From positions 9,723-50,525 of the forward strand of contig PLEW01000121.1 of assembly GCA_003136555.1 (NCBI GenBank): a DNA stretch of 40,803 nt, read 5' to 3'. The DNA comes from Planctomycetota bacterium (GTDB lineage: Bacteria > Planctomycetota > UBA11346). Each line of letters begins with the position of its first letter. Position 1 is the stretch's first letter. Positions 1 to 6,656 of this stretch are shown here, piece by piece. The position numbers and the translations under genes are program-made. The notes under the pieces are model-generated. The model saw only the letters and a program-made list of their open reading frames with translations, was not told where the DNA came from and searched no databases.

Positions 1-572
1 AAGGCGACCAGGCCGCGGATCTGCCCGCGGGCCTTCGCGAGCGCCGCAGTGGCGGTGCCGAGGTGAGCCGCCGCACGCGGGCTGAGCGCGTCTTCGGCGA
101 CCAGGCTGAGATGCATGCTCGCGCTGCGGATCGGTTCCACCGCATCATGGGACAAGGCGGCGCCGAGCTCGGCGAGCGAACGCCAGGCGCGCTCGTCGGC
201 GGCCGCGGATGACGGCGCCGGAGCGCGTGGCAGCACGATCTGCAGCAGCCCGCCATCGGCCCGGGCGATGCACTGGACCTCGGCGGGGACATCCAGGCCG
301 GCGAGGGTGCGGTAGCGCCGCTGGTAGCTCGTGCTGAGGGCGCCCTCGGAGAGGCGCACGAAGGCGTCGAGCTCGGCATCGAGGTCGAGCGGGTGGCCGA
401 TGCGTTCGTACGGCAGGCGGCTCAGGGTCGCCTGGTCGGCGCCCAGCAGCCGGCAGAAGGCCGGATTGGCCGCCTGGTAGCGGCGGTCTGGCCCGAGGAT
501 GGCGAGCGCGACCGGCGATGATGCCCACATCAGCTGCCACCAGGAGGCGCCATCTTCCGGGGACTGGTCCAT
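1..572 (-). CDS. PAS-domain sensor histidine kinase (3' end missing at window edge)
   Basis: This reading frame has no stop from the ATG at 572 to base 3 and runs off the left edge, so only the first 190 residues are visible. Residues about 15-115 look like a PAS fold (ILGPDRRYQAANPAFCRLLG, then a YRTLAGLDVPAEVQCI strand region). Residues about 130-190 look like a HisKA dimerisation helix pair, with a probable phospho-acceptor His142 in ALSHDAVEPIRSAS, which resembles the SHDLQEPLR motif of phytochrome-type kinases. The ATPase domain would lie outside the window. No signal peptide or membrane segment is seen, so it is probably a cytosolic sensor. It is the last gene of a minus-strand run starting at the hemerythrin gene. 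PAS is fairly clear; the kinase call rests on the short H-box match. Confidence 0.7.
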   Translation of the reverse strand, partial: MDQSPEDGASWWQLMWASSPVALAILGPDRRYQAANPAFCRLLGADQATLSRLPYERIGHPLDLDAELDAFVRLSEGALSTSYQRRYRTLAGLDVPAEVQCIARADGGLLQIVLPRAPAPSSAAADERAWRSLAELGAALSHDAVEPIRSASMHLSLVAEDALSPRAAAHLGTATAALAKARGQIRGLVA

Positions 573-643
573 GCCGGGAGTGTGTATTCCAGCGCTGGTG
601 GTGCCAGCGCCGCATGCCCGCCAGCCAGCCGGTGCGCCGGCGG

Positions 644-796
644 TCACGGCGTGCTCTGCTGCAGCTGGCTGTGGGGCAGGGGGGTGGAGAAGCCCTGATC
701 GCCATGCGCGCCGTGCAGGCACTGCAGCGCGAGCACGCTTACGGCGATGGCACACACGGCGATCAGGAGAGCGAGCACCAGCGAGGAGCGTTTCAT
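644..796 (-). CDS. Small single-pass membrane peptide, 50 residues
   Basis: A 50-codon frame encodes MKRSSLVLALL at the start, then one strongly hydrophobic helix (about residues 5-24) and a short polar tail rich in His, Gln and Ser. The positive N terminus followed by a hydrophobic stretch fits either a single-pass membrane peptide or an uncleaved export signal. It lies 70 bp downstream of the glycine-zipper gene and 71 bp upstream of the PAS kinase gene, all on the same strand. No convincing Shine-Dalgarno is visible. No family is recognised. It could be a chance frame, but the clean signal-anchor pattern argues for a real small protein. Confidence 0.4.
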   Translation of the reverse strand: MKRSSLVLALLIAVCAIAVSVLALQCLHGAHGDQGFSTPLPHSQLQQSTP

Positions 797-866
797 GGCG
801 GCAACCCAGGTGGAGGAGTGCAGCTCCGGCGGTCGGACGCGGGAGCGGAGATATGGGATCGGCCGC

Positions 867-1373
867 TCATCGCGGCGCTGACGCCGCCTCGGCGAGATGC
901 CCAGCGGCACCGAGCATCTGGCAGGCGAGCTGGAACTCGTCGAGGTTCATCGGATGCACGATCAGCAGCAGGCCGCCCTTCCTCACCGCCTCCTCCTGGC
1001 GCTGGGCATCGAGCAGCTCCATCCCGGCCTGCATGAAGATGGAGGTCAATCCGCCGAGCGCCGCGCCCGCCGCGGCCGAGCCGAGGATGATCGAGATCGG
1101 GCCGATCGCATGCAGCAGGCCGATGCCCGGGAAGATCAGCGAGAGCGTGCCGGCTTGGATGCCGACCGCCCCGCCGATGGCACCATTCACCACCCCGGTG
1201 ACCTGGAGGACAGGTGGCACCTCGCCGTCGTGGTCCTGGGAGGGGGCGCTTGGCGGGGAGCCGGGGAGCACCAGGGAGAGGTGGTCCGCTGGTATCCCGG
1301 CATGCGTCAGGGCCGCCACCGCCTGCTCGAGATCGCCGCGGGTGCGGAAGCTGCTGGTGAGGGGAGTGATCAT
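867..1373 (-). CDS. Glycine-zipper stress-type protein (YflT/DUF1269-like)
   Basis: 168 residues. The N-terminal ~40 residues form the small alpha/beta unit typical of general-stress proteins of the YflT type (SSFRTRGDLEQAVAALTHAG, then IPADHLSLVLPG). The middle (about 60-110) is a Gly/Ala-rich hydrophobic hairpin (GVVNGAIGGAVGIQAG, FPGIGLL, ILGSAAAGAALGGL), and the C terminus returns to a soluble strand-helix unit (GGLLLIVHPMNLDEF). Such proteins are usually small, stress-induced and membrane-associated, with no defined enzymatic role. It lies 40 bp downstream of the hemerythrin gene on the same strand, so co-transcription is likely. A diverged paralogue lies at 2279-2875 on the opposite strand. 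The fold assignment is by pattern; the function is unknown. Confidence 0.6.
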   Translation of the reverse strand: MITPLTSSFRTRGDLEQAVAALTHAGIPADHLSLVLPGSPPSAPSQDHDGEVPPVLQVTGVVNGAIGGAVGIQAGTLSLIFPGIGLLHAIGPISIILGSAAAGAALGGLTSIFMQAGMELLDAQRQEEAVRKGGLLLIVHPMNLDEFQLACQMLGAAGHLAEAASAPR

Positions 1374-1413
1374 GGTGGAAGCCTTGCGGGAAAGATGGCG
1401 CTGGATGCGATGA

Positions 1414-1914
1414 TCATCGGCAGCGAGTCGGTTGGCGCAGGACGGCCGGCGTTGGCAAGGCTCTCGGCGTCATCGTCAGCGCCGGCCTCAGGGCGCTGGC
1501 GGCGCGATAGGCATCGCCCAGCTGCTGCAGCCGCGTGCTGGAGACCGCGGTGCTGATGAGCGGCAGCAGGCTACATTCCTCTACCTGGATATGGCGGGTG
1601 AGATCCTCCTGCAGCACGCTCAGCTTGGCGAGGCGCGTCGCGCCATCCGCATTCCAGGTCCTCAGGGCATCGAGGAGGACGTCCATCTGGCGGTGATGCT
1701 CGCCGGCCTGCCTGGCCATGCCCGTGGTCGCAGCGGTCTGCGCCAGCAGCGGGTAGAGCGAGGACTCCTCGAAGCGCGCGTGCATCCTGATCAGGCGGTG
1801 GAGCCGGCCGAACAGCAGCTCGGCCGTCGGGGCGCCGGCATCTCTTATCAGCAGCGCCAGCATCTCCTGCAAGCTGCGGTGATCGTCGCACAGCAGATCG
1901 AGGATGTCGGACAT
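1414..1914 (-). CDS. Hemerythrin HHE-domain protein
   Basis: 166 residues. Four helices carry the HHE metal-ligand pattern: His12 in DDHRSL, His45 with Glu49 in HARFEESSLYPLL, His73/His74 in EHHRQM, and His108 with Glu112 in HIQVEECSLLPL. This is the signature of a non-haem di-iron site that binds O2 or NO, or senses or stores iron. The C-terminal ~20 residues are Pro/Arg-rich and probably disordered. The ATG at 1914 is preferred over an upstream in-frame start because MSDILDLL begins the first helix directly and a weak purine-rich GAGAAAGG precedes it. It heads a minus-strand run with the glycine-zipper gene, which suggests a redox or general stress unit. A second hemerythrin-type protein lies at 16838-17731. 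Confidence 0.82.
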   Translation of the reverse strand: MSDILDLLCDDHRSLQEMLALLIRDAGAPTAELLFGRLHRLIRMHARFEESSLYPLLAQTAATTGMARQAGEHHRQMDVLLDALRTWNADGATRLAKLSVLQEDLTRHIQVEECSLLPLISTAVSSTRLQQLGDAYRAASALRPALTMTPRALPTPAVLRQPTRCR

Positions 1915-2278
1915 GGCGCGGGCCTTTCTCGGCTGCTGGGGACGCGGGTGACCGACGGTCTCGGCACGCAGCGCTGGCACGGACGACGGCTGCAGACCGG
2001 CACCTGGTGCCTAGCGTCAGACGTGCCGCATCAGTTCCCCGGCCTGAGCCGTGCGGACAGGGGCCCGGTGTCGCTTGGCGTGCATAGTGCAGCACGCCTG
2101 CCGAACAGCCTCGCGCTATGCAGGAAGCGGGTCGAATCCGCACTTCCGCAGCCACGCTCAGGGAGCGGTGCATCGGCGGTACTTGGGCGGGCGGCGTGCG
2201 CTTGGCATGACGCTCGCTTATCTCCAGGCGCCCCCGAACAAGCCCCCCTCGCACGGCTCCTGCCAGAACGAGCAGCTC
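1915..2278. other. Divergent intergenic region
   Basis: These 364 bases separate the minus-strand hemerythrin gene from the plus-strand glycine-zipper gene and should hold both promoters. Frames on either strand here have no recognisable protein pattern. No terminator, repeat or RNA gene is visible. If the in-frame ATG at 2207 is used, the right-hand gene begins there and this region is shorter. Confidence 0.4.
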
Positions 2279-2875
2279 ATGCGCTATACCGCCTTGTGCA
2301 TCGCCACCACCGAGCTGCAGACCCGGATGATCCTCAGCCAACTGGAGTGCGCCGGATTCAATTCCGCCGAGGTCTCGCTGATCGCAGCCCCGCCCGTCTC
2401 CGCGCCTACGTTCGCCCCGCCGTGCGACGACGAGCGCTCAATCCGCAGCTCCGCCCACAGCGTCGGTGCGGGCAGCCTGATGGGTGCGGCCGTCGGCCTG
2501 ATGGCGGGCTTGATCACCATCTTCATCCCCGGCCTGGGGGTCGCCCGCGGCAGCGGCCCCTTGATCACCGCGATCATGGCCGCCGAGAATGGCCGGGTCG
2601 GTACCGCGCTGGGGACATTCGGAATGCCCGAGGGCGAGGCGTGGGGCTATGAGGACACCTTGTGGGCAGGCACCGCGCTGATCTCCGTGCATCTCTCCAA
2701 CAGCTACGAGATCGATACCGTGCTCGCCATCTTCCACGAAGCCGGTGCGTATCGCTGCACGCATGTCGCCGATGGCGGTCAGGCGGAGGCAGACGCCGCT
2801 CCCCGCCAGCAGGGCATCCGCGCTGAGCATCCGCGCACCGCCATCCTGGCGGAGCGGCAGTGGCAGACCAGCTGA
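2279..2875 (+). CDS. Glycine-zipper stress-type protein (YflT/DUF1269-like), paralogue
   Basis: 198 residues from the ATG at 2279. The order of parts matches the family: an N-terminal TTELQTRMILSQLECAGF unit, then a Gly/Ala-rich hydrophobic hairpin (GAGSLMGAAVGLMAGLITIF, IPGLGV). The classic GMPEGEAWGYEDTLWAGTAL segment follows, equivalent to GIPEDEAxxYEExVRxGGxL in relatives, and then a final strand-helix unit. It ends in a Glu/Ala/Arg-rich tail of about 40 residues not found in the paralogue at 867-1373. The start at 2279 is chosen because the conserved unit begins within a few residues; an in-frame ATG at 2207 would add 24 residues of unlikely sequence. It is divergent from the hemerythrin operon, so both may answer the same stress. 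The role is not defined beyond family level. Confidence 0.6.
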   Translation: MRYTALCIATTELQTRMILSQLECAGFNSAEVSLIAAPPVSAPTFAPPCDDERSIRSSAHSVGAGSLMGAAVGLMAGLITIFIPGLGVARGSGPLITAIMAAENGRVGTALGTFGMPEGEAWGYEDTLWAGTALISVHLSNSYEIDTVLAIFHEAGAYRCTHVADGGQAEADAAPRQQGIRAEHPRTAILAERQWQTS

Positions 2876-2891
2876 TCCGGGGTTGCCTGTT

Positions 2892-2912
2892 GATAATATG
2901 ACGAACGTCATA
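2892..2912 (+). promoter_or_regulatory. Promoter -10 and TetR-type operator palindrome
   Basis: TATGACGAACGTCATA at 2897-2912 is a perfect 7-2-7 inverted repeat ending 12 bases before the regulator's ATG. GATAAT at 2892-2897 reads as a -10 element touching its left arm, so a repressor bound here would cover the transcription start. The size and symmetry fit a TetR-family operator. A good -35 hexamer at proper spacing is not evident. Autoregulation is inferred from position. Confidence 0.6.
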
Positions 2913-2923
2913 CCGTGCTCGCC

Positions 2924-3511
2924 ATGGCCGCCGCACCGCGCAGCGCAGCATCACGGGCACGCATCCTCGATGCGGCATCGCGCGCCTTCCGGGCGCATGG
3001 CTATGCCGCTACCGGCATTGACGCGATCATGTCGGCCGCAGGCATGACGCATGGCGGCTTCTATGCGCACTTCCCCTCGAAGGCGGCGCTGCTCGAGGCC
3101 ACCCTGGTGCAGCTCAACGAGCCGCAGCGCTCGCCCCTCTTCGGCGACATCGTCGCCCTATCGGGGAGACGGCTGGTGGCGGCGATCATCGACCGCTACC
3201 TCTCGCGTCGGCATCGCGACCAGCCCGAGGCGGGCTGCCCCTTGCCGACCCTGGGCGCCGAGCTGCCGCGCGTGCCGGGCAATCCGAGCGAGGCGCTGGC
3301 AGCCAAGGCGCGCCATCTCGCCGCGCTGCTCGCCGACCATCTGCCTGGCGATGGCGCCACCGCACGGGAACGCGCCCAGGCGCTGGTCGCGCTCCTGGTC
3401 GGCGGCATCGTCACCGCCCGCACCCTGCCGGAGAACCACGCCGAGGCCTGGCTCCGCTCCTGCCGCCGCATGGCGCGTACCGGCGCCGGGCTCGCCCAGG
3501 AGGACGGATGA
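2924..3511 (+). CDS. TetR/AcrR-family transcriptional regulator
   Basis: 195 residues from ATG 2924; GTG 2915 is an alternative adding three residues. The N-terminal HTH is clear: RARILDAASRAFRAHGYAAT, then a recognition region ending in GGFYAHFPSKAALLEA (about residues 10-60), the hallmark of TetR regulators. The C-terminal ligand-binding domain contains CPLPTLGAELPR and a helix-rich end (ALVALLVGGIVTARTL), as in TetR proteins that answer to small electrophiles or lipids. The gene overlaps fabF by ATGA at 3508-3511, so the two are co-translated and the regulator likely controls ketosynthase expression. The palindrome just upstream is its probable operator. The effector is unknown. Confidence 0.9.
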   Translation: MAAAPRSAASRARILDAASRAFRAHGYAATGIDAIMSAAGMTHGGFYAHFPSKAALLEATLVQLNEPQRSPLFGDIVALSGRRLVAAIIDRYLSRRHRDQPEAGCPLPTLGAELPRVPGNPSEALAAKARHLAALLADHLPGDGATARERAQALVALLVGGIVTARTLPENHAEAWLRSCRRMARTGAGLAQEDG

Positions 3512-4752
3512 GGGCTCCTGCCATCGCGGTGAGCGGCTATGGCGCCATCTGTCCGCTGGGCAGCGACGCGGCCACCTTCATCGAGCGCAGCCAGCGCGGC
3601 GAGAGCGGCATCGTACCGATCACCACCTTCCCCACCGAGGGTCTGGAGACGCGCTTCGCCGGCATGGTCGCCGCCGACGATCTCCAGCTCGCTGGCGGTG
3701 ATCGCCGCATCGCCCATCGCAAGGACCGCTTCGTGCTCCTGGCCCTGCGTGCGGTGCAGGAGGCCCTCGCCCATGCCGGGCTGTCGGGCGCCAGCTGGGC
3801 GGATCCCTACCGCGTCGGGGTGGTGATCGGCACTGGCATCGGCGGCATGCGCACGTTGAGCCGCGAATACGAGGTGATGCAGAGCCGGGGCGCCGACCGC
3901 GTCAGCCCGTTCTTCATCCCGCGCATGATCGGCAACATGGCGTCGGGCGATGCCGCCCACATGATCGGCGCCAAGGGACCGACCTGGACCCTGGCCACTG
4001 CTTGCGCCACCGGCGCCAGCGCCATCCATGCGGCCTCGCTGCTCATCCGCAGCGGCGCGGCGGATGTCGTCATCGCCGGCGGCACCGAGGCCGCGACCTG
4101 TCCGATCACCATCGCCGGGTTCAATGCCATCGGCGCCCTCAGCCGCAGGAACCACGATCCAGCCGGGGCCAGCAGGCCCTTCGACCGCGGCCGGGACGGC
4201 TTCGTGCTTGGCGAGGGGGCGGGCATCCTGGTGCTCGAATCGCTCGACCACCTCAAGCGCCGCGGCGGCGAGGCGCTCGCCCTGCTGCGTGGCTGCGGCA
4301 GCACCGATGATGCGCACCATGAGACCAATCCGGATCCGTCGGGTGCCTCGGTCGCCGCGGCGATCCGCCTGGCGCTCGGCGAGGCCGGCTTGGCTCCGGA
4401 GCTGATCGGCTACATCAATGCGCACGGGACCGCCACCCCCCTGAACGACTCCACCGAATCCCTCGCCCTGCATCATGCCTTCGGCGCCCACCTCCCGGGC
4501 ATCTGGGTCAGCTCATCGAAGAGCATGATCGGGCACACCATGGGCGCCGCGGGCGCGCTCGAGGCGATCGCGACCATCGCCGCCCTGCGCAGTGGCGTCC
4601 TGCCGCCGACCATCAACCTCGAGGACCCGGATCCGGCCTGCGCGCTGCGCCACGTCGCCAACCGGGCGGTCGAGACGCCGATCGCCGCCGCGCTGTCGGT
4701 CAACATGGGCTTCGGCGGGCACAACGGCTGCGTGGTGTTCTCCCGCACCTGA
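3508..4752 (+). CDS. fabF: Beta-ketoacyl-ACP synthase II (FabF/KAS II type)
   Basis: 414 residues, the usual length for a KAS II enzyme, which condenses malonyl-ACP with acyl-ACP in fatty acid elongation. The thiolase-fold catalytic triad is complete: Cys166 in TLATACATGASAI, His306 in NAHGTATPLND and His343 in KSMIGHTMGAAGALE, with Lys338 before it. The C terminus carries NMGFGGHNGCVVF. The start codon overlaps the TetR stop (ATGA), and AGGAGGA sits just upstream inside the TetR gene. No other fatty acid gene (fabD, fabG, acpP) is adjacent. A dedicated TetR-controlled role in modified or secondary lipid synthesis is therefore as likely as housekeeping, and the active-site string CATG differs slightly from the common CASG. 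The family is certain; the physiological role is inferred. Confidence 0.9.
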   Translation: MRAPAIAVSGYGAICPLGSDAATFIERSQRGESGIVPITTFPTEGLETRFAGMVAADDLQLAGGDRRIAHRKDRFVLLALRAVQEALAHAGLSGASWADPYRVGVVIGTGIGGMRTLSREYEVMQSRGADRVSPFFIPRMIGNMASGDAAHMIGAKGPTWTLATACATGASAIHAASLLIRSGAADVVIAGGTEAATCPITIAGFNAIGALSRRNHDPAGASRPFDRGRDGFVLGEGAGILVLESLDHLKRRGGEALALLRGCGSTDDAHHETNPDPSGASVAAAIRLALGEAGLAPELIGYINAHGTATPLNDSTESLALHHAFGAHLPGIWVSSSKSMIGHTMGAAGALEAIATIAALRSGVLPPTINLEDPDPACALRHVANRAVETPIAAALSVNMGFGGHNGCVVFSRT

Positions 4753-4775
4753 GCCCGTGCACCTGCCAGGCCGGC

Positions 4776-6656
4776 TCAGGGCGTCCGCAGTCCAGGCGCG
4801 GTGGCGGCGCGGTAGGCCTCGACCAGGCCGCTCCTCCGTCCGCTGGGGGTGAGCACCGCGCGCACGAAGACCGCCCGCGGCGACCAGATGGTGACCTGCT
4901 CGGACGCGCGGGTGATGCCAGTATAGAGCAGCTCGCGCATCACCAGCGGATGGTCGACGTCGCTGGGCAGGATGACCTGGACATGGCGGTATTCGCTGCC
5001 CTGGGATTTGTGGATGGTCAGCACCCAGGCCGGATCATGGTGCGGCAGATCGGCGGTGGCGAAGGACAGCGTGCCGGCCGGGCGCGGGAAGATCACCCGC
5101 AGCCCGGAGCCGCTCTGCCAGCAGATGCCGATGTCGCCATTCATCAGGCCACGCACCCGGTCGTTGACGGTGATCATGATCGCGCGGCCGTGGTACCAGC
5201 CATCGCTGCGGGCGAGCGCACCCAGCTCGGCATCGACCGCCTCGCTGAGCGTCTGCGCCCCCCACGCTCCGCGGCGCAGGGCGCTGAGGACCTGGAATGA
5301 GCGCAGGCGCTCGAGGGCGGCGGCGGCATCCGCCGCGGCGGCTAGTGAGCGCGCATGCGCGAGGATGAGCTCGGCGAGCTGGCGCGGCGTGCCGGTGCAG
5401 ATCGCGGTGATCGGCGGCGCGTCCACCGCAGCGCTCGCTCGCTCGGCATCGCCCGCGAGCACCGCCTCTGCGAGCTCGACCAGGGGCCGGCGCGCGCCGG
5501 CCCGATGGTTGTAGGTCAACGCGCACACCAGGCCGCGCAGCGCGCTGGCCGCGGCGGATGTGGGCAGCGGCACGCCTGCCGGCGCGAGCTCCTCGGCGCT
5601 CTGGCGGTCATAGTCCCCGGGTACGCCGGCGATGACGCACAGGTCGGCCAGCAGGTAGCCCGAGGCGACGCTGGTCAGCTGATGCGGATCGCCGACCAGC
5701 ACCAGATGCGCGCTTTGCGTGAGCGCCGCGAGGATCGCCTCCAGCAGCACCGGATCGACCATCGACGCCTCGTCGACGATCACCAGCTCATGGCCGAGCG
5801 GATCGAGGGCATGGTGCCGCAGGCCGCCGCTGGCCGGGTTGGCCCCCAGCAGGGCATGGATGGTTGTCGCGCTGGTGGGGATGGCGCGGCGCACGTCATC
5901 CGGGCAGCCCGGCAACGCATCGCGCTGACCGGCAGCCGGTGCCGCGGTGGCGGCGCGCAGGGCACCGGCCAGGCGGTCGGCCGCCTTGCCGGTGGGTGCG
6001 GCGATGGCGATCGCCCCCGGCGCCATCTGGCGGTGCATCAGGAGCACCGCCAGCAGGCGGGCCACGGTGGTGGTCTTGCCCGTGCCCGGGCCGCCGGTGA
6101 TCAGGCTGAGGCGCCGGCCGGCGTGGCGGTTGCGGATCACCGTGGCGACGGCGATCCGCTGCCAGGCGTGCGGCAGCTCTCCGCCGTCGTCGCTGAACAG
6201 CCGGGTGATGGCTGCGGCGGAGTCCTTGACGCTGATCCGGCCCGCGAGCGGGACAAGGCGGCGCAGGGCCTCGACGATGCGGCGCTCGGCGCGGTGATGG
6301 CGGAAGCTCTGGAGCAGGCCATCGCCGAACACCAGCACGCTCGGCTGGCGCCCATCGCCCAGCCAGGGCTCGCCCCAGGCGTGCCGCAGCCCCGCCTCAT
6401 CCGGTGCCAGGATGTCGTCCTCGGGCGCGGCTGCGGATTCATCGGCACAGGGCAGCGGGCGGCCGGCGTGCGCCGCCAGGTTGACGGCGACATGGCCGGC
6501 CTCCTGCTGGATCTGCAGCAGCGCCGCGGCCGTGGCGAGGACCTCGCGGCGATCCTCCGGGCCGTGGCGCAGGAACCAGCGCGCCACCGCCAGGGTGGCC
6601 GGGCTGCAGGTGCCGGTGCGCCAGCGGTGCTCGAGCGCCTGTTCGACGCGGTTCAT
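4776..6656 (-). CDS. recD: Exodeoxyribonuclease V subunit alpha (RecD helicase)
   Basis: 626 residues. RecD is the 5'-3' helicase motor of the RecBCD complex, which processes double-strand ends for recombination. Visible in order: an N-terminal RecB-interacting region (1-160), Walker A GGPGTGKTTT (residues 188-197), PTGKAADRL (motif Ia), TIHALLG, the DEAS Walker B in VIVDEASMVD, GDPHQL (motif III), and the C-terminal TIHKSQGSEY and LLYTGITRASEQV motifs (V and VI). The ATG at 6656 overlaps the recB stop by four bases, which fixes the start. Length is close to the family norm. The order recC-recB-recD follows the Escherichia coli order but lacks the ptrA protease gene. Identity is clear. Confidence 0.95.
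   Translation of the reverse strand: MNRVEQALEHRWRTGTCSPATLAVARWFLRHGPEDRREVLATAAALLQIQQEAGHVAVNLAAHAGRPLPCADESAAAPEDDILAPDEAGLRHAWGEPWLGDGRQPSVLVFGDGLLQSFRHHRAERRIVEALRRLVPLAGRISVKDSAAAITRLFSDDGGELPHAWQRIAVATVIRNRHAGRRLSLITGGPGTGKTTTVARLLAVLLMHRQMAPGAIAIAAPTGKAADRLAGALRAATAAPAAGQRDALPGCPDDVRRAIPTSATTIHALLGANPASGGLRHHALDPLGHELVIVDEASMVDPVLLEAILAALTQSAHLVLVGDPHQLTSVASGYLLADLCVIAGVPGDYDRQSAEELAPAGVPLPTSAAASALRGLVCALTYNHRAGARRPLVELAEAVLAGDAERASAAVDAPPITAICTGTPRQLAELILAHARSLAAAADAAAALERLRSFQVLSALRRGAWGAQTLSEAVDAELGALARSDGWYHGRAIMITVNDRVRGLMNGDIGICWQSGSGLRVIFPRPAGTLSFATADLPHHDPAWVLTIHKSQGSEYRHVQVILPSDVDHPLVMRELLYTGITRASEQVTIWSPRAVFVRAVLTPSGRRSGLVEAYRAATAPGLRTP

Noticed and set aside
1432-2652. 406-codon plus-strand open frame
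   Set aside because: It runs antisense to the hemerythrin gene and into the glycine-zipper gene in another frame; its Arg/Gln-rich composition is typical of a shadow frame in GC-rich DNA.
3196-4491. 431-codon minus-strand open frame
   Set aside because: It is antisense to the TetR and fabF genes, with no recognisable domain and Gly/Ala/Arg shadow composition.
4740-4780. Terminator hairpin between fabF and recD
   Set aside because: GAGCC and GGCTC can pair over five bases but there is no T tract, the loop is long, and such short pairs are common in this GC-rich DNA.
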